From assembly GCA_965262055.1 (NCBI GenBank), contig CBDHEI010000002.1, forward strand, positions 2,852,001-2,916,000: a stretch of DNA of 64,000 nucleotides, given 5' to 3'. The stretch comes from G958296245 sp965262055 (GTDB taxonomy: Bacteria > Chloroflexota > Dehalococcoidia > Lucifugimonadales > G958296245). Within the stretch, counting starts at the first letter, position 1. Each line of letters starts with the position of its first letter. The position numbers were made by a program, and so were the translations under genes. A model generated the notes under the pieces. That model was not told the origin of the DNA. It made no database searches and saw only the letters and a list, made by a program, of their open reading frames with translations. This document shows positions 34,740 to 43,332 of this stretch, piece by piece.

Positions 34740-35825
34740 ATGGCCTACCTGCCTGGTTTCTGGTTTCCTAATGACATCGAATACTTGCCCTTTCCCCTGC
34801 TGCTGGCAGTGTTCAACGGCCTGGTCCACTACCGGCTCCTGACGAACAGGCCGGTGACATGGCGATGGATGCTTCTCCTCAGCGCCATTGACGTTGCCCT
34901 GATCACGGTCGGGGTTGTCATCGGCGGGGGATTCACGAGCTTCATCTTCCTGGCCTACTACCCGGCTCTCGCCGTTTTTGCCGTGGTCTTCTCGTCTCAT
35001 TGGCTCAGTCTCGCTTGGACGACGACGGCCGCCCTTGCCTACGCCGTCGTGTGCCTGATGGTGGGCTCCGGTCTCGACCTGGATGCGGGCAACGAAAAGG
35101 TTCTGGTGGGCAGGCTGGCGGTGATGTACCTCATGGTGCTGGGCATCAGCTTCATCACTCGGTTCGAGCGCGTCAGGTGGCAGACCGCGGTGTCCAGGGA
35201 GCGGCAGTTGCTGCGGGAACGCATCGATCTCTCCCAGACGATTCACGACACGACGGCTCAGACCGCCTACATGATTGGCCTGGGCATTCACAGGGCTCGG
35301 GAACTGGCCGGCGAATCGAACGAGGACCTGGTGGCCGCTCTGGATGCAACGTCTGCGCTGTCAAGGTCGGCTATGTGGGAGGTGAGGGGCCCCATCGACG
35401 CGGGCCACATCCTGGAGTGCAGGGAACTGGGACGAGTCTTGTGGTCGCACTGTGCGACCTTTGAGAGGATCACGGGCGTCCATGCCGAGATGTCGCAGTC
35501 GGGAACCGAGCCCCCTCTTACCACGGAGACCCGAGCTCGTCTCTTCTCCATCGCGCACAACGCGCTGACCAACGCCTTCCTGCACGCCCGGCCTGGGAGA
35601 GTCGAGGTCAGGTTGAGCTTCGAGGCCGACCAGATCAGGCTCTCCGTGTCGGACGATGGAGTGGGGCTTCCCGACGGCTACGCCGAACGCGGCCGGGGCT
35701 TCAACGGGATGAGGTCGGACGCTGAGCAGATGGGCGGAGCGCTCATCGTGGAGAGCGGCGAGGGGGTAGGCGGAACGACCATTTCTTGTGTGGTCCCCCA
35801 TGTAGGAGATCAAAGAGGAGGCTGA
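34740..35825 (+). CDS. NarL-type sensor histidine kinase, N-terminus lost
   Basis: 361 residues from the ATG at 34740. It has several hydrophobic segments in the first ~140 residues (e.g. LLLSAIDVALITVGVVIGGG), then a HisKA_3-type phosphoacceptor region with the histidine in SQTIHDTTAQ, and an HATPase_c domain (AHNALTNAFLHA, SVSDDGVGLPDG, GRGFNGMRSDAEQMGG). Protein-like codons (VWGRWFIWLVSIFQ) continue upstream in the same frame, but two in-frame TGA codons (34608 and 34641) cut them off from an ATG at 34557. The original N-terminus is therefore broken near the IS1380 copy. It would phosphorylate the response regulator encoded 1 bp downstream. Confidence 0.85.
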   Translation: MAYLPGFWFPNDIEYLPFPLLLAVFNGLVHYRLLTNRPVTWRWMLLLSAIDVALITVGVVIGGGFTSFIFLAYYPALAVFAVVFSSHWLSLAWTTTAALAYAVVCLMVGSGLDLDAGNEKVLVGRLAVMYLMVLGISFITRFERVRWQTAVSRERQLLRERIDLSQTIHDTTAQTAYMIGLGIHRARELAGESNEDLVAALDATSALSRSAMWEVRGPIDAGHILECRELGRVLWSHCATFERITGVHAEMSQSGTEPPLTTETRARLFSIAHNALTNAFLHARPGRVEVRLSFEADQIRLSVSDDGVGLPDGYAERGRGFNGMRSDAEQMGGALIVESGEGVGGTTISCVVPHVGDQRGG

Positions 35826-35826
35826 G

Positions 35827-36528
35827 ATGTCAACAGCAGGTCGGATAAGGGCAATGGTGGTGGATGACCATCCGATCATGAGGAGTGGCCTAAGGGACGT
35901 GCTGGAAGCATCGGGCCGATTCGAGGTGGTGGGACAGGCTGAAGATGGAGAGGAGGCGGTGAGGACCGTCGAAGAGCTGAAACCGGAGGTCATCGTCATG
36001 GATGTGATCATGCCGGGAAAGGACGGTATAGATGCCTGCCGGGAGATCATGGAACTTCTGCCCGACACGCGGGTCATGATGCTGACGGCCTCGTCTGAAG
36101 AGGATGCGGTGATAGAGGCGATCGCCGCCGGCGCGACGGGCTACCTTCAGAAGTATTTACGACCGGAGGAGTTGGTGGAAGCAGTTTTGGATGTGGCCGA
36201 AGGTCGGCTACGAGTTCCTGACAAGGCAGTGAGGCGGGTCTTCGCGATGATCCGCAGCGAGCGAAAGCCCGTCTCCCGTCAGCCTTCGGACAAGCTGACG
36301 GCGCTGGAGCGGGAGGCTCTGACGCTGTTCGCCAGCGGCAGGTCTTACACCGAAATCGCCGAGGCGAGGGGCACCAGTACTGTGACCGTCCGGAACACCC
36401 TCTACCGCATACAGGACAGGCTGGGAATCAAGACGAAGCAGGAGCTCGTGATCTGGGCTGTGCGGAACGGCCTGGTGGACGACGTCGTGGTGGGTGTTGA
36501 CTCCCAGCCAGTGCCGGAGGGGCAGTGA
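35827..36528 (+). CDS. NarL/FixJ-family response regulator
   Basis: 233 residues. The receiver domain has the acidic pair in VVDDHP, the phosphoacceptor Asp in VIVMDVIMPG, a Thr in MMLTASSEE and the Lys in LQKYLRPEEL. The C-terminus is a LuxR-type helix-turn-helix (LTALEREALTLFASGRSYTE, IAEARGTSTVTVRNTLYRIQ). It starts directly after the kinase stop and is preceded by GAGGAGG. The target genes are unknown. The gene looks intact, although its kinase may be impaired. Confidence 0.93.
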   Translation: MSTAGRIRAMVVDDHPIMRSGLRDVLEASGRFEVVGQAEDGEEAVRTVEELKPEVIVMDVIMPGKDGIDACREIMELLPDTRVMMLTASSEEDAVIEAIAAGATGYLQKYLRPEELVEAVLDVAEGRLRVPDKAVRRVFAMIRSERKPVSRQPSDKLTALEREALTLFASGRSYTEIAEARGTSTVTVRNTLYRIQDRLGIKTKQELVIWAVRNGLVDDVVVGVDSQPVPEGQ

Positions 36529-36571
36529 CCCACAACCAACCGCCGCGACGGGTCTGGCGTCCCAATAAGCC

Positions 36572-36697
36572 AGCGACCTGCGGGCGCTCCGCGCTCACTT
36601 CAGGCGGCTCGGCCGCAACCTGGGCGAGGAGCGAACAACCCCCACCTGCTTCTTCGCCGAGCCGGGTGTCGGCTACCGGATGCCGATGGCCGAGGTC
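36572..36697 (+). pseudogene. Remnant of an OmpR/PhoB-type winged-helix domain
   Basis: Encodes SDLRALRAHFRRLGRNLGEE, RTTPTCFFAEPGVGYRMPMA, which is the recognition helix and C-terminal hairpin (EPGVGYRM) of a KdpE/OmpR-type regulator. No receiver domain or start is present upstream; it follows the NarL-type gene by 43 bp. The frame runs on to 36892 without further similarity. Confidence 0.75.
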
Positions 36698-37057
36698 ACC
36701 TGCTCCCCGAATCCTGGACCAGCCGGAATGCGAGTTTTGTGGGATGATCTAAACTGCAAGATTAGGATCATCGTCCCCACGAACAGTCCCGGTACACCAC
36801 GTAGGAGGTCGCCTTCGGCCTGCGCCAGGCGGAGGAGGGCAAACGGAAGACGTGTGACGGTCGCGCTACCCGAGGGTGGGAGTTCGTCCTAGGACCACAC
36901 CGTTCAAATTCAACGCGCTCCTGCTCCAGCGTCAGCACCCGCTCGAACATCGGGAGGGTCGCGGGTTGAAGCTTCACCGGCTCGTCGGCTATGAACTCGG
37001 CCCAGGAGAAGAGTGATGGCGAGCCGAAGAGTTATGAATTCAGTCTTGTTAGGGAAC
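36698..37057. other. Short gene-free stretch before the IS5 element
   Basis: No start-associated frame. A minus-strand segment (about 36900-37000, reading SWAEFIADEPVKLQPATLPM) is protein-like and may be a relic of an unknown gene, but it has no start and I cannot name it. Confidence 0.35.
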
Positions 37058-38247
37058 CTCTGAACAACTTCGTGTAAGCCGTATGGGGTGTACAGAAGGG
37101 GTATTGACAGGGATGTCCGCTCTTCTATTACATGCCGATTGATGCTGCCGTTGCCCTAAACGGCTCTGCCGGGGCGTCTCGTCGCACATATCTCTGATTT
37201 GGGCGCACTTCGCCCACGTCAAGCCACCATATATCGATCTGCCGTTATCAGGTTGGTCAGCCCAAGCAGTAACATCAGTCGTTGCGTGTTCTTAGCCAGC
37301 CCCCGGTACCGAACCTTGGCGTACCCAAAGTGCCGCTTCACGTACAGGAACGGATGCTCCACCTTCGCCCTGATCGATGATTTGTGCTTCTCCGCAAGCG
37401 CCTCACAGCTCCCTTGCCCCAGTTGCCGTCGCCGGCCGGGCCTCATCGCTACCTGCCAGTCCACACCCAACTCGCGGTTCTCCACACGCTTGTCGACTCC
37501 CTGATACCCCGCATCGCCCCACACCCGTTTCTCTCCGCCGTGAAGCAATCGGTGAGCCTCTGTCACGTCATGCACGTTCGCCCGTGTCGTAGTTACGCTA
37601 TGAACTACTCCCGTCCCAGCGTCCGCACCGATGTGTACCTTCATCCCAAAGTGCCACTCGTTCCCCTTCTTCGTCTGACGCATCTCAGGGTCGCGATCAC
37701 CAGCAAGATTCTTCGTCGATGACGGCGCCTCGATGATGCTCGCGTCCACGATCGTTCCCTCCCGAAGCCGCAGTCCCTGGGACTCCAGATGACGGTTGAT
37801 CTCCTCGAACAGACCCTGCCCCAACTCGTGCTCTTCCAACAGATGACGGAAGTTCAGGATCGTCGTCTCGTCCGGCAGCGGACCCGACAGCCTCAGACCT
37901 ACGAACCGTCTCACCGACTCGACCTCGTAGAGCATGTCCTCCATACCAGGATCACTGAGGTTGTAGAACAACTGCACGCAGTGTATCCGCAGCATCACCG
38001 ACAACTCATACGGTCTTCGGCCTCGCCCCGCCTTGGGATAGAAGGGGCGAATACGCTCCTCTAACTCATCCCACGGGATCAGACTATCCATGCGCTCCAG
38101 GAATATCTCCCGGCGGGTCTTGCGCTTCTTGCCGTCGTATTCCAGATCCGCAAATGTTGGCTGGTCCATAGTATCGTTCACCTCAAAACATCCTCCCTCT
38201 TCTGGATGACATGGTACTATGACACACCCCAACAGACTTGCTCAGAG
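37058..38247 (-). mobile_element. IS5-family element
   Basis: About 1.19 kb. The ends CTCTGAACAACTTCGTG (37058) and, read inward from 38247, CTCTGAGCAAGTCTGTTG form imperfect inverted repeats. One transposase gene fills most of it. The target duplication was not clear. It may extend by a base or two on either side. Confidence 0.75.
37219..38169 (-). CDS. IS5-family transposase
   Basis: 316 residues from the ATG at 38169 (GAGGTG upstream); the frame is open a further 21 codons. The N-terminus matches the DUF772 domain (MLRIHCVQLFYNLSDPGMED, SGPLPDETTILNFRHLLEEH). The DDE core has VDASIIEAPSSTKN (Asp), GDAGYQGVDKR (Asp) and the late Glu region SIRAKVEHPFLYVKRHFGYA. Typical IS5/IS1031-like length; intact. 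Confidence 0.93.
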   Translation of the reverse strand: MDQPTFADLEYDGKKRKTRREIFLERMDSLIPWDELEERIRPFYPKAGRGRRPYELSVMLRIHCVQLFYNLSDPGMEDMLYEVESVRRFVGLRLSGPLPDETTILNFRHLLEEHELGQGLFEEINRHLESQGLRLREGTIVDASIIEAPSSTKNLAGDRDPEMRQTKKGNEWHFGMKVHIGADAGTGVVHSVTTTRANVHDVTEAHRLLHGGEKRVWGDAGYQGVDKRVENRELGVDWQVAMRPGRRRQLGQGSCEALAEKHKSSIRAKVEHPFLYVKRHFGYAKVRYRGLAKNTQRLMLLLGLTNLITADRYMVA

Positions 38248-38385
38248 TATCGTTAACATTCATGCTGGGATGGGACACTCTACTTTGCTGCGTATCCTAA
38301 TGCCCCGTCGCCCTGGACAAGACCGTGGGATGGCATGTGGTATTAAAGGTCGTACATCTCCGCTTCCGTAGCTAAACAGACCAAA

Positions 38386-38409
38386 GTTCGAATCCCACCC
38401 TCTCCGCCA
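38386..38409 (+). other. 3' tRNA fragment (tRNA-Ser-like), possible old attachment site
   Basis: GTTCGAATC is a canonical T-loop sequence and is followed by CCCACCCTCTCCGCCA, i.e. T-stem, acceptor strand, discriminator G and CCA. The acceptor strand would pair with GGAGAGG, the usual start of tRNA-Ser. Upstream there is no matching T-stem, anticodon arm or GGAGAG, so only ~24 nt are present. Fragments of this size are left where a tyrosine integrase used a tRNA 3' end. The rest of 38248-38552 shows nothing else. Confidence 0.5.
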
Positions 38410-38552
38410 TTCTACTGCCAGAGTTGTACGACACGGGTAATGTGGGACTCGTTCACCGGTACGCGGGAGGGCGAGATGCGAATTCCAACACAGCTACCGG
38501 CGGCCCATTACGCTGCCAACGGCGCTTTTGCTGGCAAGCCCAGGCCAATTGC

Positions 38553-39578
38553 TCAACAATGCGTCGCTGGCAGGTATACCTGGACGCGGTGGCGGTTGGC
38601 CTCGATGACGTAGAGCCGTCCCTCGCGGTCCAGCTTCACCGACACGGGGCCCCAGAAGTAGTGCTCGATGCGGGCCGACTCCTCGTATGGCGTGTCGACG
38701 TCTTCCGCCAGCTTGGGATTCAAGTCCGCGCCCGCTCGGGCCTCGGCCTGGTCGCGGTTGGCGTCCATGAACTCCTCGCCCCACTTGGACAGCGTCGCTT
38801 CCCCCCGGAGACTCTGGAGCAACACGCCGGCGGCGTCGAAGACCCGCACCCGCTCGTTTCCCCAGTCGGCGACGTAGACGCGACCGCAGGGGTCGACGAC
38901 GACGCCGGCTGGCCGGCTGAGCTGGCCTTCATCGCCGCCGGACGCCCCGAACGTAGCCGTGAACCGGCCGTCCGCCGTGAATTTCTGGACGCGGTCATTG
39001 CGCCAGTCGGCGACGTAGACGCTGCCGTCCGGCCCCACGGTGATGCCCCAGGGCAGGTTGAACTCACCCTCGGCGTCTCCCTCCCGTCCCCAGCTGAGGA
39101 GCCAATCGCCCCCGGTCGTGAACTTCTGGACGCGGTGGTTGAGATGGTCGACGACGTAGAGCCCGTCTTCGGCGTCGAAAGCCAGGCCGGAGGGCCCCCT
39201 CAGCTTTCCGGCCGCCGTCCCCTCGACACCCCAGCTACTCAGGTACTTGCCCGACTTGTCGAACACGGTGATCCGCTGATTGTGCTCGTCGGCGAGATAA
39301 AGACGGTCCCGGCTGTCGAACGCCAAGGCGGTCGGCCAGACGAACTGCCCGTCTCCGGAGCCGTAGGAGCCGAAGTCGCCGAAGTAGTCGCTGTCCAGGT
39401 TGAGTATCCCAACGCGAATGCCCTCGGTCTGCACCGGGTTGGTACGGCTGAGCACGTAGAGCCGGTCGTCGCCGGAAATCGCCAGATCGACGGGGTTGCT
39501 GAACCCGCGGCCCTCCATGGCCGTGAGCCCCAGAGTCAGGCCGTATCTCATCGAGAACGCCGCGGCGTAGTTGGACAT
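38553..39578 (-). CDS. NHL-repeat beta-propeller protein
   Basis: 341 residues with about six NHL repeats. Each has the pattern P.G.A.D..D.LYV.D..N.R...F...G, e.g. WPTALAFDSRDRLYLADEHN and WGITVGPDGSVYVADWRNDR. There is no signal peptide on the annotated start, so the protein is either cytoplasmic or the true start was lost. Such propellers bind ligands or partners, and some are lyases or hydrolases; nothing here shows catalysis. It follows a truncated PIG-L gene on the same strand; a deletion probably brought them together. Confidence 0.85.
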   Translation of the reverse strand: MSNYAAAFSMRYGLTLGLTAMEGRGFSNPVDLAISGDDRLYVLSRTNPVQTEGIRVGILNLDSDYFGDFGSYGSGDGQFVWPTALAFDSRDRLYLADEHNQRITVFDKSGKYLSSWGVEGTAAGKLRGPSGLAFDAEDGLYVVDHLNHRVQKFTTGGDWLLSWGREGDAEGEFNLPWGITVGPDGSVYVADWRNDRVQKFTADGRFTATFGASGGDEGQLSRPAGVVVDPCGRVYVADWGNERVRVFDAAGVLLQSLRGEATLSKWGEEFMDANRDQAEARAGADLNPKLAEDVDTPYEESARIEHYFWGPVSVKLDREGRLYVIEANRHRVQVYLPATHC

Positions 39579-39603
39579 CCGGGCAGGCCCTAGCCGGAGC
39601 TAC

Positions 39604-39720
39604 CTACCATGTGCCCCATACGACCGGCTTCGTCAGCTCGTCGCCGAGCGTCCCGGCGGTGTGGGTGAACTCGTGTGGATGGGCGTTGACGCTCAGGAGG
39701 CGAAGAATCGGTCTGGACAT
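39604..39720 (-). pseudogene. N-terminal remnant of a PIG-L (LmbE) deacetylase
   Basis: 38 codons beginning at an ATG with GGAG at ideal spacing: RPILRLLSVNAHPHEFTHTA followed by GTLGDELTKPV. LL.V.AHP...FTH.AGTL is the start of PIG-L family N-acyl-sugar deacetylases, with the zinc-binding AHP present. A stop follows at 39604. The remaining ~200 residues are gone, apparently by a deletion that joined it to the NHL gene, which starts 25 bp downstream in another frame. Confidence 0.65.
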
Positions 39721-39924
39721 GGATATCTCCGTGCGAAATATCGGTGCTGCCTGAGGCGCCTAGAGTCTATGTGCCGGACGACCGCAGGTCAACCGGGCTC
39801 GGCCTCGTCTAGCAGCGTGAAGCGCAGGGCAATCGCACTATGAACGGAATCAGCTTTGGCGAAACCTGCCCTGCCTCGTCTATGCGATGATATGGTCGCG
39901 CGGCCAGCGCCAGGGGTATCTCAG

Positions 39925-40818
39925 ATGCGAGTCGGATTCATCGGCGTCGGGAACATCGGACGCCCAATGGCGGGACAGATAGCCAGGGCAGGCTTCGACC
40001 TCACCGTCCACGACCTGCGGAGGGACGCCGCGGCGCCGCTGCTGGACGTGGGCGCGGCGTGGGCCGACTCGCCCAAAGACGTGGCGGAGCGCTCGGACAT
40101 CGTATGCACCTGCGTGCCGGGCCCCGCGGAGATGGAGCCGGTGGCTCTCGGCGAGGACGGGCTGGCGTCCGGCCTCAGGCCCGGTACGGTCTACGTCGAC
40201 CACACGACGAACTCACCCGCGCTGGTCCGCCGCGTACACGACGTGATGCAGGCCAGAGGCATCGACATGCTGGACGCCCCGGTCAGCGGCGGCATGGAGG
40301 GCGCTCAGACACGCGACTTGACGGTGCTCGTGGGCGGCGCGGCAGACGTCCTGGAGCGGAGCAGGCCTGTACTCGACGCGATGGCCAAGACCGTGAGCCA
40401 CGTCGGCCCCATCGGCGCGGGCTGCATCTGCAAGATCGCCCACAACTGCGCGTCCTTCGTCCGTAGCATGGCCCTGATGGAGTGCCTGACCCTGGGGGTG
40501 AAGGCTGGCGTCGCGCCCGACGTTCTCATCGACGCGTTCAACAGAGGCGCGCTCGGCACGAACCTCGACCTTCGCGTCCGCCTGCCCGCGACGGTATTTC
40601 AAGGGGACTTCAAGCCGCGCTTCGCCCTCAAGACGGCCCTCAAGGACATCACGCTTGCCACTGAGCTGGCGGCGGAGGTGGGCGTACCGGTTCAACTCGC
40701 CGAGGCGTGCAGGGCCGAGATGAACGAGGCGCTGGAGCGCGGCCTCGGGGACTTGGACAGCTCCGTCGCCCTCACGCTTCAGGAAGAGCGCGCCGGAGTG
40801 CAGGTGAGACTACCGTAG
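39925..40818 (+). CDS. Beta-hydroxyacid dehydrogenase (3-hydroxyisobutyrate dehydrogenase family)
   Basis: 297 residues from the ATG at 39925, with AGGGG upstream. The N-terminal Rossmann motif is VGFIGVGNIGRPMAGQIARA. The family signatures follow: the substrate-binding DAPVSGGMEGAQ near residue 120 and the catalytic Lys in GAGCICKIAHNC (about residue 172). It oxidises a 3-hydroxyacid such as 3-hydroxyisobutyrate, tartronate semialdehyde or a related compound with NAD(P). Neighbours are oxygenases and deacetylases, pointing to a catabolic role; the substrate is unassigned. It converges on the DUF1800 gene 40 bp downstream. Confidence 0.92.
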   Translation: MRVGFIGVGNIGRPMAGQIARAGFDLTVHDLRRDAAAPLLDVGAAWADSPKDVAERSDIVCTCVPGPAEMEPVALGEDGLASGLRPGTVYVDHTTNSPALVRRVHDVMQARGIDMLDAPVSGGMEGAQTRDLTVLVGGAADVLERSRPVLDAMAKTVSHVGPIGAGCICKIAHNCASFVRSMALMECLTLGVKAGVAPDVLIDAFNRGALGTNLDLRVRLPATVFQGDFKPRFALKTALKDITLATELAAEVGVPVQLAEACRAEMNEALERGLGDLDSSVALTLQEERAGVQVRLP

Positions 40819-40858
40819 AGGTCCCGCCCCCGTCCCGGCCAATCGCATCCGGATCGGC

Positions 40859-42268
40859 TCAGGCTAGCTGGTATTCCCTCGTCGAGGCTATGAGTCCCAG
40901 CACCTCTGCGACCCGTTTCCCGGACTCCACTGCGGCTTCGCAACTGAAGTCCACGTCCCCGTCTTCGGCCACGTGGCTAACCAGCGCCCGCCGGGTGTCG
41001 TCGTCCGTCGCGATGGGCCCCAACATGTCGAGGCAGCCGTCCACCATCTGGTCGGGCGACAGGACTCCGCCGTCGAGGTCGCCCAGCCTCTCGACGATGT
41101 CCCGCACACCCTGCTGCCGCATATCGCCCAGGTACCTCGCCGCGAAGTTCACACGCTCTACAAGCGCGCCGCTGTCGACCCACTCGTTACCCTCGTGCCA
41201 GCCCTCTACGGACGGCGGGCCGAAGAGCTGCTGGCCCATGTAGCCCGACGCGAGCGTCACGCCGTGGACCTCGAGTGTAGGCCACCGGAGGGAGCGGGCC
41301 AGCCTCAGCGTGCCGACGATCAGCTCCACGGGGCTCTTTATCTGCACGAAACGGACCGCCTCGGACTTGAAGTGATCGGAGTTGAACAGCGTCCGCAGCA
41401 TCGAGCGTATCTCGTATCCGGAGTCGAAGTAGGACCGTTCCAGGTCTCCAATCAGTCGCTCGCCATCCCCGTCGACGTCCTGCGAGACGAAGAACTGATA
41501 GAGACGCAGCGCGACGAACCGGGCTGTCGCGGGCTGTCTCACGATTATGTCGACGATGTCTTCGCCGTTAAAGCGTCCGGTCTCGCCGAGGAAGGTCTTC
41601 TCGCCGTCGTCGTGGTCGTCCTCGTCGTAGTGGAACTGCCAGGCGATTTTGCTGTATGGCCAAATGGACGCGCTGTTGCTCCGCAGCGCCATGTACTTGG
41701 CGTTCTCGATGGTCCAGCCGGTGAACGCCCGCGCGCATTCCTTTATGTCGTCCTCTGTGTAGTTGCCCACACCCATCGAGAACAGCTCCAGGAGCTCCCG
41801 GCCGTAGTTCTCGTTGATAGCCTGCCGGTGGTTGTCCTGGTTGTCCAGCCAGAAGATCATCGCAGGGTCTCTGGACAGCTCGACGAGCAGGGTCCTGAAA
41901 TCGCCCAGCCCGAGACGCCGGAACATGTCGAGCTGGCTCAGCATCGACTTCTCCTGGAAGACCTTGGTGTCGCTTGTGGCGAACAGGCCGTGCCAGAAGA
42001 GGACCATCTTCTCCTCGAGCGGGGCGCTCGTCGTTACGAGGCGGTACATCCAGGTCGCGCCCACGCTGTCGATGAGGCGCGCCTCGGCCTGGTCGACGTG
42101 GTACCGCCGGATCAGGTCCTCCGGCATGGACTGGGTATCTGCCGGGTCGAGTAGCTCGTCCACGGTGGCCGCGTATCCCTTTTTCAGGTACTCGTCGAGC
42201 TCGGCGCGCGTGGCGCCGAAGCCGGCGCGCCGGAGCAGGTGGGCCATCCGCCCGATGTCGTCGTTCAT
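40859..42268 (-). CDS. DUF1800 family protein
   Basis: 469 residues. The start RMAHLLRRAGFGATRAELDE is the hallmark of DUF1800, as are VLFWHGLFATSDTKV, INENYGRELLELFSMGVGNY, ECARAFTGWTI and GWHEGNEWVD near the end. These proteins are common in planctomycetes, Chloroflexota and marine heterotrophs, usually paired with a DUF1501 sulfatase-like gene; no DUF1501 gene is adjacent here. The function is unknown, possibly in polysaccharide or cell-surface metabolism. No signal peptide is seen. The start follows the polysaccharide-deacetylase stop by 27 bp, so both are likely one operon. Confidence 0.92.
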   Translation of the reverse strand: MNDDIGRMAHLLRRAGFGATRAELDEYLKKGYAATVDELLDPADTQSMPEDLIRRYHVDQAEARLIDSVGATWMYRLVTTSAPLEEKMVLFWHGLFATSDTKVFQEKSMLSQLDMFRRLGLGDFRTLLVELSRDPAMIFWLDNQDNHRQAINENYGRELLELFSMGVGNYTEDDIKECARAFTGWTIENAKYMALRSNSASIWPYSKIAWQFHYDEDDHDDGEKTFLGETGRFNGEDIVDIIVRQPATARFVALRLYQFFVSQDVDGDGERLIGDLERSYFDSGYEIRSMLRTLFNSDHFKSEAVRFVQIKSPVELIVGTLRLARSLRWPTLEVHGVTLASGYMGQQLFGPPSVEGWHEGNEWVDSGALVERVNFAARYLGDMRQQGVRDIVERLGDLDGGVLSPDQMVDGCLDMLGPIATDDDTRRALVSHVAEDGDVDFSCEAAVESGKRVAEVLGLIASTREYQLA

Positions 42269-42295
42269 CGGCTGTCACTCCTGGCTGGGCGCACC

Positions 42296-43105
42296 TTATC
42301 CTGGCGCGAACATACTCGCGGCGTCAACGGCCCGCATGAAGGCAACGCCTTGGTAGCTCTGCATGTCACGGATCAGTCGACCGAGCATCCGAAGCCGTCC
42401 GGGGCGGCCGATGACGTACGGGTGCATCATCGGCACGAGGCTGCGGCCATAGTGATACGATCCCTCGAACGCCGCCGACCATACTTGGTAGACATGGTCC
42501 GGCGTGGCCATGAACTGCCTGATGCCCAGCGACGGCGCATAGTTGAAGTAGGCTACGTCGTCCAGCTCCCAGTGGGTCGGGACCTCCACAATCCGACGGC
42601 GGCCAGCGTCCACAAGATAGGGGATGTCGTTGCCCATCAGGCTGGTATCGTAGACGAAACCCCGTTCGGCCAGCAGCTCCAGGGTGTGATCGCTGAGCTC
42701 CGCAGACGGGGCGCGATACCCTAAGGGCCGCTGTCCGGTCAGGCCTTCGAGGATGGCCGAACCCCGGTCGAGCACCTCGACCTCCCGCTCCCTGGACAGC
42801 GTGCCGGGAGGCTCGTGCATGTACCCGTGGTGGGCGATCTCGTGACCCCGCCGGGCGATGTCGCGGACCATATCCTCGTGCGTCTCCGCGACGTAGCCGG
42901 GCACGTAGAAGCTGGCGGGTACCCCAAGCTCGTCCAGCAGGTCCAGGATGCGCGGAACGCCCACGCTGGGACCGTACTCTCGCACGGACATCAGGCCGGG
43001 GAACCTCGCCGACTCGGGGTCGACGTTGAGCGCCCCAGATACGCCGTCTATGTCGAAGGTCAGCACAACGACGCACCGGATGTCGCCGGGCCAGATTCCG
43101 CTCAC
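42296..43105 (-). CDS. Polysaccharide deacetylase (NodB homology, CE4)
   Basis: 269 residues from a GTG at 43105 with AGAGAGGT upstream; the longer frame to 43162 is less likely. NodB motifs: TFDIDG (motif 1, catalytic Asp and metal Asp), GHEIAHHGYMHE (motif 2 with the metal His residues), GYRAP (motif 3), then DTSLM and MMHPY. The second residue of motif 1 is DxD rather than DD, as in the subgroup related to PuuE-type allantoinases and peptidoglycan deacetylases. It removes N-acetyl or related groups from a small amide or sugar substrate. No signal peptide, so probably cytoplasmic. Confidence 0.9.
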   Translation of the reverse strand: MSGIWPGDIRCVVVLTFDIDGVSGALNVDPESARFPGLMSVREYGPSVGVPRILDLLDELGVPASFYVPGYVAETHEDMVRDIARRGHEIAHHGYMHEPPGTLSREREVEVLDRGSAILEGLTGQRPLGYRAPSAELSDHTLELLAERGFVYDTSLMGNDIPYLVDAGRRRIVEVPTHWELDDVAYFNYAPSLGIRQFMATPDHVYQVWSAAFEGSYHYGRSLVPMMHPYVIGRPGRLRMLGRLIRDMQSYQGVAFMRAVDAASMFAPG

Positions 43106-43332
43106 GTGCCACCTCTCTGGCGCGAGTATACCGTATCGGCGCTTCGGTACGTTTTGGAACATATTGTTGGGCGTGGAGCTTCCCAGGATTATCCGTGATG
43201 TCCTCCTTAATGCCGGACGACAGGTCGCCGCACTCCTGGTGCAGACTCCCCCCGAATTGTGTTACGCGCCGGCTGGGCATACAATCGGGGCCGCCGATTA
43301 GATCAGGTACACGTGGGTTAAGGGAGGCTCTG

